DNA of 64,000 nt, from the NCBI GenBank assembly GCA_046350095.1, contig JAXMBA010000002.1, positions 124,001-188,000 on the forward strand, written 5' to 3'. Source of the DNA: Urbifossiella sp046350095 (lineage in GTDB: Bacteria > Planctomycetota > Planctomycetia > Gemmatales > Gemmataceae). The translations under genes were made by a program, and so were the position numbers. This document shows, piece after piece, positions 9,192-17,586 of the stretch (within the stretch, counting starts at the first letter, position 1; each line of letters opens with the position of its first letter). The notes below the pieces were generated by a model, which did no database searches, was not told the DNA's origin, and was given only the letters and a program-made list of their open reading frames with translations.

Positions 9192-10601
9192 ATGACCCCG
9201 CATACCCCCCGCAGCCGCCGCGACTTCCTCTACGCCGCCGGCGGCGGCCTCGGCGGCATCGCCCTCCACGCGCTCCTGAACGAGGCGCGGGCACAGCCCG
9301 CCCCGCCCCTGGCCGCGAAGAAGCCGCACTTCGAGCCGAAGGCGAAGCGCGTCGTCTTCATCTTCGCCGTCGGCGGGCCGAGCCAGATGGACCTGTTCGA
9401 CCGCAAGCCCGAACTCGAGCGCCGCGCCGGCCAGCCGCTGCCCGAGACCGTCGGCCGGCTCCGGAGCCAGTTCACCACCGGCAACGAGGTCATCCTGCCG
9501 AGCACGCGCCGCTGGCAGCGCTACGGGACGAGCGGCATCGAGCTGTCCGACCTGATGCCGCGCACCGCCGCGTGCGCCGACGACATCTGCTACCTGCGGG
9601 CGTGCTGGTGTACGTCCACGGTCCACGCCCCGGCGATGTACGAGCTGCACAGCGGCCGCACGCTCATGGGCTTCCCCAGCCTCGGCAGCTGGGTCACCTA
9701 CGGCCTCGGCACCGAGAACCAGAATCTACCCGCGTACTGCGTCCTGCCGCAGCCCGAAGGCGTGCCCGAGGGCGGGGCGCCGTGCTGGGGCAGCGCCTTC
9801 ATCCCCGCGGTGTACCAGGGCACGCTGCTGCGCCGCGGGGCGAGCCCGGTCCTGAACCTGCGGCCGCCGCCCGGGACCGGCCCCGAACAGAACCGCCGCT
9901 CGTTCGAGCTGGTGCGGCGGCTCAACGAGCTACACGCCCCGCCGGGCGACCCCGACCTCGACGCCCGCACCGCCAGCTACGAACTCGCCTTCCGCATGCA
10001 GCAGCACGCGCCGGAAGCCGTGGACCTGACGCGCGAGACGGCCGAGACGAAGGCGCTCTACGGCACCGACGACGCCAGGACGGCGGACTTCGGCACGCGG
10101 CTGCTCCTGGCGCGGCGGCTCGTCGAGCGCGGGGTGCGGTTCGTCACGGTGTACAGCGGCGGCGGGCCGCTGGTGACGCAGTGGGACGCGCACGACGACA
10201 TCAACGGCAACCACGAGACGATGTGCGGCCACGCCGACCGCCCGGTGGCGGCGCTGCTGACGGACCTGAAGCGGCGCGGGCTGCTGAAGGACACGCTGGT
10301 GGTGTGGTGCAGCGAGTTCGGGCGGACGCCGAACAGCCAGGGCGGCCGCGGCCGCGACCACAACCCGCTCGGCTACACCATGTGGCTGGCCGGCGGCGGC
10401 GCGAAGGGCGGCACCGTCGTCGGCGCCACCGACGAGTTCGGCCTCCGCGGCGTCGAGGACCGCGTGAGCGTGAACGACTTCCACGCGACGATCCTGCACC
10501 TCCTCGGCTTCGACCACGAGAAGCTGACGTACCCGCACGACGGCCGCGACGAGCGGCTGACGGACGTGGCCGGCCGCGTGGTCGAGAAGGCGCTGGCGTA
10601 A
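9192..10601 (+). CDS. DUF1501 family secreted protein (sulfatase-like fold)
   Basis: DUF1501 proteins are exported, alkaline-phosphatase/sulfatase-like proteins expanded in planctomycetes; they are usually paired with DUF1549/DUF1553 cytochromes, absent here. The chosen start (469 aa) gives a Tat-like leader, SRRDFLYAAGGGLGGIALHALL. Family blocks follow: FIFAVGGPSQMDLFDRKP near residue 60, the HSGRTLMGFPSLGSWVTYGLG region, GVRFVTVY, DLKRRGLLKDTLVVWCSEFGRTP and NDFHATILHLLGFDHEKL at the C-terminus. A -10-like TACGCT sits only 6 bases before the ATG at 9192. The open frame extends upstream over DUF4058, but that part has shadow composition. Substrate is unknown. Confidence 0.92.
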   Translation: MTPHTPRSRRDFLYAAGGGLGGIALHALLNEARAQPAPPLAAKKPHFEPKAKRVVFIFAVGGPSQMDLFDRKPELERRAGQPLPETVGRLRSQFTTGNEVILPSTRRWQRYGTSGIELSDLMPRTAACADDICYLRACWCTSTVHAPAMYELHSGRTLMGFPSLGSWVTYGLGTENQNLPAYCVLPQPEGVPEGGAPCWGSAFIPAVYQGTLLRRGASPVLNLRPPPGTGPEQNRRSFELVRRLNELHAPPGDPDLDARTASYELAFRMQQHAPEAVDLTRETAETKALYGTDDARTADFGTRLLLARRLVERGVRFVTVYSGGGPLVTQWDAHDDINGNHETMCGHADRPVAALLTDLKRRGLLKDTLVVWCSEFGRTPNSQGGRGRDHNPLGYTMWLAGGGAKGGTVVGATDEFGLRGVEDRVSVNDFHATILHLLGFDHEKLTYPHDGRDERLTDVAGRVVEKALA

Positions 10602-10625
10602 CAGGGGGGTGGAAAAGCCGAGTAT

Positions 10626-10746
10626 CCACAGAGTCACAGAGAGCACAGCGGGAAGACTCAAGGCGAGGAAGAATGAAAACCTTGTTTTTGAACAGGATTT
10701 CCGCTCGGCTTTGTGTCTTCCCTCTGTGCTCTCTGTGACTCTGTGG
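10626..10746. repeat. Long intergenic inverted repeat, family A copy 1
   Basis: Arms 10626-10657 and 10715-10746 are 32 bases each and pair with a single mismatch; 57 bases lie between. The arm reads CCACAGAGTCACAGAGAGC and so on, a string of CACAGAG-like words. It fills the gap between the DUF1501 and SMP-30 genes and matches the element at 11851-11973 and, more loosely, that at 62458-62561. Confidence 0.9.
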
Positions 10747-10796
10747 TTAATCTGCCTCCTGGATCCCGCCCTCAGACTCTCCCGGAGCCCCGTCCC

Positions 10797-11834
10797 ATGT
10801 TGCGCGTGTTCGCCGCGCCGGCCGCCCTCGCCGCCGCCGCCCTCGTCGCCCTCGCCCCCGCGCCGTCCGCGGCGCAGCCCGGCGAGAAGAAGGCCACCAT
10901 CGGTAGCATCGAGCGCAAGCACGCCAAGATCGACGACCTCCTCCCGAAGGACGCCGTCATCGAGGTGCTCGCCGGCGGGTTCAAGTGGACCGAGGGGCCG
11001 GTGTGGGACAAGAAGGCCAAGCGGGTCCTGTTCACCGACATCCCCAACAACCGCGTCATGAGCTGGTCGCCGACCGACGGCCTCAAGGAGTTCCTGAAGC
11101 CGAGCGGGTACACCGGCACCGCCCCGTTCACCGGGTACGAGCCCGGGGCCAACGGCCTCGCGTTCGACAAGGACGGCGCCCTCGTGCTGTGCCAGCACGG
11201 CGACCGCCGCATCTCGCGGCTCACCGCCGACGGCAAGTTCCAGACGGTCGTGGACAAGTACAACGGCAAGCGGTTCAACAGCCCGAACGACCTCGTGTAC
11301 CACCCGAACGGCGACCTGTACTTCACCGACCCGCCGTACGGCCTGCCGAAGCAGATGGACGACCCGGCGAAGGAGCTGGACTTCCAGGGCGTCTACCGGC
11401 TGAAGGCGGGCGGCGAACTGACGCTGCTGACGAAGGAGATGAGCCGGCCGAACGGCATCGCCCTGTCGCCGGACCAGAAGACGCTGTACGTGGCCAACTC
11501 CGACCCCGCGCGGGCCATCTGGATGGCCTTCCCCCTCGGCGCGGACGGCACGATCAGCGGGCCGGGCCGGGTGATCTTCGACGCCACGCCCGAGGTGGTG
11601 GCGAAGAAGCCGGGCCTGCCGGACGGCATGAAGGTGGACACGAAGGGGAACATCTTCGCCACCGGCCCCGACGGCGTGTACGTGTTCGCCCCGGACTTCA
11701 CCTACCTGGGCAAGATCGTAATCGGCGACAAGAACGCCAACTGCGGCTTCGGTGACGACGGTTCGACGCTGTACATCTGCGCCAACGACAAGCTCGTCCG
11801 CGTCCGCACGACGACGCGCGGGCTGGGGTTCTAG
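10797..11834 (+). CDS. SMP-30/gluconolactonase family protein, exported
   Basis: This 345-aa protein is a six-bladed beta-propeller of the SMP-30/gluconolactonase/LRE family, metal-dependent hydrolases of sugar lactones and related esters. After a signal peptide (MLRVFAAPAALAAAALVAL...AAQ) come the family blocks FKWTEGPVWDKKAKRVLFTDIPNN, EPGANGLAFDKDGALVLCQHGDRRI and NSPNDLVYHPNGDLYFTDPPYG. The end is PDGMKVDTKGNIFATGPDGVYVF. The metal-site Glu (TEGP), Asn (SPND) and Asp (LPDG) are present. The start at 10797 was chosen for the signal peptide; the open frame upstream is part of the inverted repeat. Family-A inverted repeats flank the gene on both sides. Confidence 0.92.
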   Translation: MLRVFAAPAALAAAALVALAPAPSAAQPGEKKATIGSIERKHAKIDDLLPKDAVIEVLAGGFKWTEGPVWDKKAKRVLFTDIPNNRVMSWSPTDGLKEFLKPSGYTGTAPFTGYEPGANGLAFDKDGALVLCQHGDRRISRLTADGKFQTVVDKYNGKRFNSPNDLVYHPNGDLYFTDPPYGLPKQMDDPAKELDFQGVYRLKAGGELTLLTKEMSRPNGIALSPDQKTLYVANSDPARAIWMAFPLGADGTISGPGRVIFDATPEVVAKKPGLPDGMKVDTKGNIFATGPDGVYVFAPDFTYLGKIVIGDKNANCGFGDDGSTLYICANDKLVRVRTTTRGLGF

Positions 11835-11850
11835 GCAGAAAGACGATTTG

Positions 11851-11973
11851 ACCACAGAGTCACAGAAAGCACAGAGGGAAGGCGGAAAGCCGAGGGAAGA
11901 ACAGAATTTGGTTTCAAACTCTGCTTCGACTCGGTCTTCTGTCTTCCCTCTGTGCTCTCTGTGACTCTGTGGT
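11851..11973. repeat. Long intergenic inverted repeat, family A copy 2
   Basis: Arms 11851-11881 and 11943-11973 are 31 bases and pair with one mismatch. Their sequence is the same as family A copy 1, while the central loop differs except for a few words. It begins 16 bases after the SMP-30 stop and ends 24 bases before the sulfite-oxidase-like gene. Confidence 0.9.
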
Positions 11974-11997
11974 TAATCCAGGTTTCGGGGCGTAATC

Positions 11998-13143
11998 ATG
12001 ACTTCTCCCACCCGCCGCGACGCGCTCCGGGGCGCCGCACTGCTGCCGCTCGCCGGCGCCGCGTCCGCCCGCCAGCCGGCCGCGGAGCCGTTCCGCGGCA
12101 TGATCGTGCGCATGCACGAGCCGCGCAACCTGGAGATGCCGCCGTCCGGCTTCGCCCACGCCGTCACGCCCACCGACCAGTTCTTCGTCCGCAGCCACTT
12201 CGCCACGCCCGAAGTTGACCCCGCGACGTTCAAGCTCGTAGTCGAGGGGCACGTCGAGAACCGCCTCGAACTGACGCTCGCCGAGGTGGCGCGGCTGGCG
12301 AAGGCCGAGCAGACGCTGACGGTGGAGTGCGCCGGCAACGGCCGCGTGTTCCTGGTGCCGCAGGCCCGCGGCCTCCAGTGGGCGACCGGGGGCGTCGGCA
12401 CCGCGGCGTGGGCCGGCACGCCGCTCGGCGCCGTGCTCGACCGCGCCCGCCCGAAGGCCGGCGCCGCCGACGTGGTGCTGTTCGGCGCCGACCGCGGGGC
12501 CGTCACCGCCGACCCGGCCAGCCCCGGGCCGATCCACTACGGCCGCGGCCTGCCGCTGGCGAAGGCCCGCAAGGACGAGGTGCTGCTCGCGGCCACGATG
12601 AACGGCGAGCCGCTGACGCGCAGCCACGGGGCCCCGCTGCGGGCCGTCGTCGGCGGGTGGTTCGGCTGCGCCTCCGTGAAGTGGCTGACCCGCATCGTCG
12701 TCACCGACCGGCCGTACGCCGGGTTCTGGCAGACGATGGACTATTCGCTGTACGCCCGCGGCGCCGGCGGCGAGCCCGAGACGGTGCCGCTCACGACGAT
12801 GCTCCCGAAGGCGGTAATCGCCAACCTCGGCCCGCAGGAGGTGATCCCCGCCGGCCGGCCGTTCACCGTCCGCGGCGCGGCGTGGGCCGGCGAGTCGCCG
12901 GTGGCCAAGATCGAACTCAGCACCGACGGCGGCACCACGTGGACGGCGACGAAGCTGGATTCCGACGCGAAGCCGCACCGGTGGGTGTTCTGGTCGTTCG
13001 AGTGGACGCCGGCCCGCGGCCCGGCGCGGGTGGTGGCCCGCTGCACCGACGCCGCCGGCGCTACCCAGCCGCCGACCCGCGACCCGGACCGCCGCTCGTA
13101 CCTCATCAACCACCTCGTGCCGGTGGAAGTGACGGCGCGGTGA
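11998..13143 (+). CDS. Sulfite-oxidase-like molybdopterin oxidoreductase, Tat-exported
   Basis: The 381-aa protein has the sulfite oxidase fold. A twin-arginine leader (TRRDALRGAALLPLAGAASA) sends the folded enzyme to the periplasm. The molybdopterin domain carries the ligand cysteine 111 in VECAGNGR and the GGWFGCASVKWL block. The C-terminal Mo-co dimerisation domain has the typical RGAAWAGESPVAKIELSTDGG and FEWTP. No haem domain is present, so electrons must go to a separate carrier. Sulfite is the best-known substrate of the family but is not proven here. mogA, needed for the cofactor, lies elsewhere in the window at 58897. The stop lies just before a bidirectional hairpin. Confidence 0.93.
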   Translation: MTSPTRRDALRGAALLPLAGAASARQPAAEPFRGMIVRMHEPRNLEMPPSGFAHAVTPTDQFFVRSHFATPEVDPATFKLVVEGHVENRLELTLAEVARLAKAEQTLTVECAGNGRVFLVPQARGLQWATGGVGTAAWAGTPLGAVLDRARPKAGAADVVLFGADRGAVTADPASPGPIHYGRGLPLAKARKDEVLLAATMNGEPLTRSHGAPLRAVVGGWFGCASVKWLTRIVVTDRPYAGFWQTMDYSLYARGAGGEPETVPLTTMLPKAVIANLGPQEVIPAGRPFTVRGAAWAGESPVAKIELSTDGGTTWTATKLDSDAKPHRWVFWSFEWTPARGPARVVARCTDAAGATQPPTRDPDRRSYLINHLVPVEVTAR

Positions 13144-13148
13144 GCAAA

Positions 13149-13195
13149 GTCCGGACGGTAGCAGGCACACTCCGTGTACCTGCTACCGTCCGGAC
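13149..13195. terminator. Strong bidirectional hairpin between convergent genes
   Basis: A perfect 17-bp stem (13149-13165 with 13179-13195) continues after one mismatch as ACAC/GTGT around a 3-base loop. It lies 5 bases after the oxidoreductase stop and 22 bases before the end of the convergent minus-strand gene, so it can serve both. It has no T tract. Confidence 0.65.
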
Positions 13196-13217
13196 GCACT
13201 CGGACGCCGGCCCGCCG

Positions 13218-13592
13218 CTACGGTACCCGCCGCAGCGTCTCCTTCTTCCCCTTCGCGTCCTCGGTGTGGAGTTCGTCCGCGGTCAGCCGCGTCACCACCA
13301 CCTCCTCGTTGATCGTCTTCTCGCCGACCTTCAGCGCGATCTTCAGCTTCGGCCCGGCCACCGCGTACGTCCCCTCGTACGTCTCCGTCTTGCCGCCGGC
13401 GCCGAGCCGGAACGTCACCTTGTTGCCGGTCTTGAACTCGACGATCGACACCTCGTCCCTTTTCTTCTCGGCCGGCGTCCAGCGGCCGATCAGCTTCGCC
13501 GGGTCGAACGGGGCGTCCTTCTCCTGCCCGGCCGCGGCGCCGGTCAGCGTCAGCAGCACCGCCAGGCCCATCCCGCACGCGAATCGAGTCAT
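13218..13592 (-). CDS. Small secreted planctomycete paralog protein (TIGR03066-like)
   Basis: The 124-aa product starts with a signal peptide (MTRFACGMGLAVLLTLTGAAAG). The mature part holds LIGRWTPAEKKRDEVSIVEF, then FRLGAGGKTETYEGTYAVAGPKLKIAL and LTADELHTEDAKGKKETLRRVP. This W-x-P / beta-strand layout looks like the small lipocalin-like paralogous families of Gemmata (TIGR03066 and relatives), whose function is unknown. Its ATG overlaps the last four bases of the antiporter gene (ATGA), so the two are translationally coupled. Family naming is from memory of the pattern and is moderately sure. Confidence 0.75.
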   Translation of the reverse strand: MTRFACGMGLAVLLTLTGAAAGQEKDAPFDPAKLIGRWTPAEKKRDEVSIVEFKTGNKVTFRLGAGGKTETYEGTYAVAGPKLKIALKVGEKTINEEVVVTRLTADELHTEDAKGKKETLRRVP

Positions 13593-14896
13593 GTCTCGTC
13601 CTCCGGAACGTGGGCGCCCTCGGCCGGCGGTGCAACCGGCGGGCCGCCGACGCCGAGCCGGCGCACCACCCACGGCAGCGTCAGCCCCTGCCCCACCAGC
13701 GTGGCGAAGATCACCCAGAACGTCAGGAACTGGATCAGGTCGCGGCCGTGGAACGGCCGGCCGTCGGCCGCGACGGTCGGCAGGGCCAGCGCCGCGGCCA
13801 GCGACACCACCCCGCGCATCCCCGTCCACCCGACCACGAACACCGCCCGCGGCGGCGGGTACGGCGTCGTCGGCAGGCCGAGCCGGCGGTCGACCCAGCG
13901 CGGCACGTACGCGCCGGGGAACACCCACACGAACCGCGACAGGATCACGGCCGCACTCACCGCCGCGGAGTACCACAGCAGGTCGAGCGGGTCGTGGTTG
14001 TCGCTCAGCTGGTCGAGGACCGGGCGCAGCGCGAAGCCGATCAGGATGAAGATCAGCGCGTTCAGCACGAACTCGACCCACTCCCACACGGCCCGCGCCT
14101 CCTCGTACAGCGCGTGGCTGAACACCTGCTCGCACCGGCCGCCGACCCACAGCCCCGCCGTCACCGCCGCCAGCACGCCGCTCACGTGCAGGTGCTCGGC
14201 CGGCAGGTACACCGCGAACGGCGTCAGCAGGGTGACCGTGATCGTCAGCTTGGCGTCGGCCCGCTCCTTCCGGTCGAGCCAGGCGTGCAGTTTCACCGCG
14301 AGCCACCCGCCGGCCAGGCCGAGGGCGACGCCGCCGGCGGCGACCACGAGGAACTGCACCCCGGCGTCGGCCACCGAGAACGACCCCGCGCTCACCGCCG
14401 CGACCGCCATCCGGAGAACGACCAGGGCGGTCGCGTCGTTCACCAGGCTTTCGCCCTCGAGCAGCGTGGTGATGGCCGGCGGCACGCCCAGGCGCCGCGT
14501 GACGGCCACGGCCGCAACGGCGTCGGGCGGCGACACGATCGCGCCGAGCACGAACGCGCACGGCCACGGCAGGCCGACGACGGCGTGCGCGACCACGGCG
14601 ACGACCGCGGTGGTGAACAGCACGAGCCCGACGGCCAGGAGCACGATGGGGCGGAGGTTCAGCCGGAAGTCGGCCCACTCGGTCTGGAACGCGGCGGCGT
14701 ACAGGAGCGGCGGCAGGAACAGGAGGAACACGACCTGCGGGTCGAGGGCCACGCTCGGCGCCCACGGCTGGAGGCCGAGCAGCAGCCCGCCGACGACCAG
14801 CAGGATGGGGTACGGCACGCGCATCCGGCGGGCCACGACGCCGAGCCCGACGGCGACCGCGACGAGGGCCAGGACGAGCTCGACCGGGTGGAACAC
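13589..14896 (-). CDS. Na+(K+)/H+ antiporter, CPA1 family
   Basis: This 435-aa integral membrane protein exchanges cytoplasmic Na+ or K+ for protons. About 12 hydrophobic segments span the chain. Diagnostic blocks are FLPPLLYAAAFQTEW near residue 60, GAIVSPPDAVAAVAVTRRLG near 120 and LEGESLVNDATALVVLRMA, whose N-D pair is the ion-binding site of CPA1 exchangers. WTGMRGVVSLAAALALP is the family's conserved Arg region. It lacks the long cytoplasmic tail of many NhaP proteins, ending soon after the last helix. It is first in a two-gene unit with the small secreted protein. Confidence 0.93.
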   Translation of the reverse strand: MFHPVELVLALVAVAVGLGVVARRMRVPYPILLVVGGLLLGLQPWAPSVALDPQVVFLLFLPPLLYAAAFQTEWADFRLNLRPIVLLAVGLVLFTTAVVAVVAHAVVGLPWPCAFVLGAIVSPPDAVAAVAVTRRLGVPPAITTLLEGESLVNDATALVVLRMAVAAVSAGSFSVADAGVQFLVVAAGGVALGLAGGWLAVKLHAWLDRKERADAKLTITVTLLTPFAVYLPAEHLHVSGVLAAVTAGLWVGGRCEQVFSHALYEEARAVWEWVEFVLNALIFILIGFALRPVLDQLSDNHDPLDLLWYSAAVSAAVILSRFVWVFPGAYVPRWVDRRLGLPTTPYPPPRAVFVVGWTGMRGVVSLAAALALPTVAADGRPFHGRDLIQFLTFWVIFATLVGQGLTLPWVVRRLGVGGPPVAPPAEGAHVPEDET

Positions 14897-15059
14897 GGGC
14901 GCGCCTCGGGGGTCGGGACCGATCTATCGTTAGGGGGCGGCCGGCACGAAGCCCACCCGTGACAACGCGCCCGTGGGGGGCCGCTGGCAACCCGGGCAAG
15001 CTGCGTCGCCCTTTCGGCCGCGCCGCGCGCGGAAAACCGCCGCCGGCCGCGGCGGGAAA

Positions 15060-15088
15060 TTGATGCCCCGGGCGGCGCGGGGTACAGT
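15060..15088 (+). promoter_or_regulatory. Sigma-70-like promoter of the kinase gene
   Basis: TTGATG (15060-15065) and TACAGT (15083-15088) are separated by exactly 17 bases and end 30 bases before the kinase ATG at 15119. This is the best -35/-10 pair in the window. The gap 14897-15118 upstream, divergent from the antiporter, otherwise shows nothing recognisable. Confidence 0.6.
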
Positions 15089-15118
15089 AGACGGTACCCC
15101 GCTCCCCCGAGCCCGCGG

Positions 15119-17518
15119 ATGCCAGCCCCGCCCGACGACAACCCCACGGTCGCCCGCCCGCCGGTCGCGCCCCACCCGGACGACGAGGACGGGCGCACCC
15201 GCACCGCCGCGGGCTGGCGCGACTTCGTGCACGTCACGCTCACCTGCCCGCCCGTCGGCCCGGGCCCGTCCGGGCCGCCGTCCGGCCTCGCCATCCGCGA
15301 ACTCGACCGGTGGGTCGATCAGAACCGCGGCAGCATCGACGTCGGCGAGTACAAGCTCCTCCGCTCCATCGGCACCGGCGCGTTCGGGTCCGTGTGGGAG
15401 GGGCAGAACTTCGACACCGGCGAGCACGTCGCCATCAAGTTCCTGTCGGCCGGCGACGACCGCTGGGAGGCGATGCTCGGCGAGGTCAAGCTGCTGCAGG
15501 CGCTCGAGGGCACCGGCGGCATCGTCAGCGTGAAGCAGGTCCGCAAGGGCACCGAGGCGCAGCCGCCGCACTACGTCATGCCGCTGGCCAACGGCGGGTC
15601 GCTGGCCGACGTCGTGGGCGCCGCGAAGAAGGCGGCCCGGCCGGGCGACCCGGTCGTGCCGGTGGCCGAGGCGGTGCGCGTGTTCACGCGGGTGGCCGAG
15701 GCGCTGGCCGCCGTCCACCGCCGCGGCATCCACCACTGCGACCTGAAGCCGCGGAACGTGCTGCTCCACACCGCCGACCCCGCCCACCCGCCGCAGCCGC
15801 TCCTCGCCGACTTCGGGCAGGCGCACCTGGCTACCGACGACACGCCGGCCCTCGGCACGTTCTTCTACATGCCCCCGGACCAGGCCGACGCGGCGCTCAA
15901 GAAGGCCCGCTCCGACAGCTCGTGGGACGTCTACGCGCTCGGCGCCCTGATGTACGAGCTGCTCGTCGGCGAGCCGCCGCGCCGCGACGAGGCGCTGCGG
16001 AAGGCCATCAAGCAGACCGAGCACCTCGACACCAAGCTCAGGGCCTACCGCGACGGCGTCACCGCCGCGCCGACCCCGACCGCCCACCGCCGGCTCGTCG
16101 ACCCGCTGCTCGCCGACATCGTGGACCGCTGCCTGGCGACCGACCCGGCGGCCCGCCCGCGCGACGCCGGCGAGGTGGTCGACCTGCTGAAGAAGCGGGC
16201 GTGGTGGCGGCACGTCCGCGCCCCGCTCGGGGTCGGCGCGGCGGCCACGCTCGCGTTCATCCTGGTGATCGCCAGCATCAGCGCGTTCGCCGCCGAGCGG
16301 GTGTACCGGAACACGACCGAGGAGGTCGGCCGCGAGATCGACGGGAGCCTGACCCGCACCGCGTGGTACGGCAAGGGGGCGGTCGAGCGGACGCTCCACG
16401 ACCACGTCGCGTTCGCCGAGGAGCACGCGCGGGTGGCGCCCGAGCTGCGCGACCGGCTGACCGCCGCCGCGGCCGCGGCCGAGAAGGCGGGGGGCGACGC
16501 GGCCCGGGCGCACGACCTGATCCCCGACCGGGCCGCGTTCGACGCCCTCGTCGGGCACGTCCACCGGGACGCGCAGAAGCGCTGGCCGGCGGTGGAGGGG
16601 CGGACGGTGGCGCTGCTGGTTGTCGCCGGCGACACCCCGGCCGGCGGCCCGGCGCGCGGGTTCACGCTGGCGCGGGAGAAGGCCGGCACCCCCGCCGCGG
16701 CCGACCGGGCCGACCCGGCGCAGGCGAAGAACTACCGCACCGAGTGGTCGTTCCGCGACTACTTCACCGCCGCCGGGAACCGGTTCGACGAGCAGGACCG
16801 GCCGCACCCCGTGGTCCGCCGCACGCACATCTCGCAGACCTACCAGTCGCGCCGCGACGGCACCTGGCGGCTCGACGTCGTCACCCCCGTGTGGGCCGCC
16901 GACGGCCGGGTCGTGGCCCTGCTGTCGGTCGGGCTCGACGTGAACCAGCACCTCCGCAACCTGATCGACATCCCGGACGACCTCCTGGCCGACCGGCAGG
17001 AGATCGCCAAGGCGCTGGACGCCTTCGTGGTGAACGACCGCGGGGCGTGGGTGTGGCACGAGGACGGCATGGCGGCGCTGGAGGCCGACGCCGCCCGCCA
17101 CGTCTTGCGCGACCCCGAGAACCTGACCGAGCTGGCCCGCCGCCACGCCCCGCGGCTCGGCCGGAGCCCGGACGAGCTGGTCCCGTGGCCGTCGGCCGAC
17201 CGCGGCATGGCGGACGGCCCGGACCGGTACGTGGACCCGGTGTCACTCGACACCCCCAACGGCGGGGCGCTCTTGCTGGCGCACACGCTCACGTTCCGCC
17301 CCTACGCCCACAGCCGGTACGAGGAGAACCGCGACCGGGCCTGGGGGTTCGTCGCCCAGATGCCCGAGACGGCCGCCCTGGCCCCGGTCCACCGGTTGAA
17401 GGCGCAGCTGACGCTGGCCGGGTCGATCCTGGTGGCGACGCTCGCGGCGCTGGCGGTGGTGCTGTGGGTGTGGCTGTTCCGGCTGCTCCGCGGGTGGGAG
17501 TTCGCCGGACACGGGTGA
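15119..17518 (+). CDS. Membrane Ser/Thr protein kinase with periplasmic Cache-like sensor
   Basis: Residues ~75-360 form a Pkn2-type kinase: Gly loop IGTGAFGSVW, VAIK lysine, catalytic loop HCDLKPRN (Asp 208; HCD instead of HRD) and DFGQA. The APE box is replaced by a PPD-like sequence. A first membrane span lies at about residues 370-392, then ~370 residues outside, then a second span at 764-788 close to the C-terminus. The outer part ends with RLDVVTPVWAADGRVVALLSVGLD, which looks like the last strands of a double Cache ligand-binding domain. So an external signal could control an internal kinase. It is followed after 68 bp by an FHA-containing cyclase, a likely partner. Confidence 0.88.
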   Translation: MPAPPDDNPTVARPPVAPHPDDEDGRTRTAAGWRDFVHVTLTCPPVGPGPSGPPSGLAIRELDRWVDQNRGSIDVGEYKLLRSIGTGAFGSVWEGQNFDTGEHVAIKFLSAGDDRWEAMLGEVKLLQALEGTGGIVSVKQVRKGTEAQPPHYVMPLANGGSLADVVGAAKKAARPGDPVVPVAEAVRVFTRVAEALAAVHRRGIHHCDLKPRNVLLHTADPAHPPQPLLADFGQAHLATDDTPALGTFFYMPPDQADAALKKARSDSSWDVYALGALMYELLVGEPPRRDEALRKAIKQTEHLDTKLRAYRDGVTAAPTPTAHRRLVDPLLADIVDRCLATDPAARPRDAGEVVDLLKKRAWWRHVRAPLGVGAAATLAFILVIASISAFAAERVYRNTTEEVGREIDGSLTRTAWYGKGAVERTLHDHVAFAEEHARVAPELRDRLTAAAAAAEKAGGDAARAHDLIPDRAAFDALVGHVHRDAQKRWPAVEGRTVALLVVAGDTPAGGPARGFTLAREKAGTPAAADRADPAQAKNYRTEWSFRDYFTAAGNRFDEQDRPHPVVRRTHISQTYQSRRDGTWRLDVVTPVWAADGRVVALLSVGLDVNQHLRNLIDIPDDLLADRQEIAKALDAFVVNDRGAWVWHEDGMAALEADAARHVLRDPENLTELARRHAPRLGRSPDELVPWPSADRGMADGPDRYVDPVSLDTPNGGALLLAHTLTFRPYAHSRYEENRDRAWGFVAQMPETAALAPVHRLKAQLTLAGSILVATLAALAVVLWVWLFRLLRGWEFAGHG

Positions 17519-17586
17519 CGCCCCCGCCCCGCCGGCTGTAGGATGACGGGGTGGCGGGTGTTCGGCGGACGGAGGGATCGCGGGTC

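Noticed and set aside
10626..11973. Family-A inverted repeats as ends of an insertion sequence or MITE
   Set aside because: No target-site duplication is visible, each copy is a complete palindrome by itself, and the gene between them is an ordinary SMP-30 gene, not a transposase.
17551..17586. GTG 17551 as the main start of the cyclase
   Set aside because: It was kept only as an alternative. The ATG at 17587 has a GGAGGG ribosome site, and the extra 12 residues add no family similarity, although a TAGGAT box before the GTG leaves some doubt.
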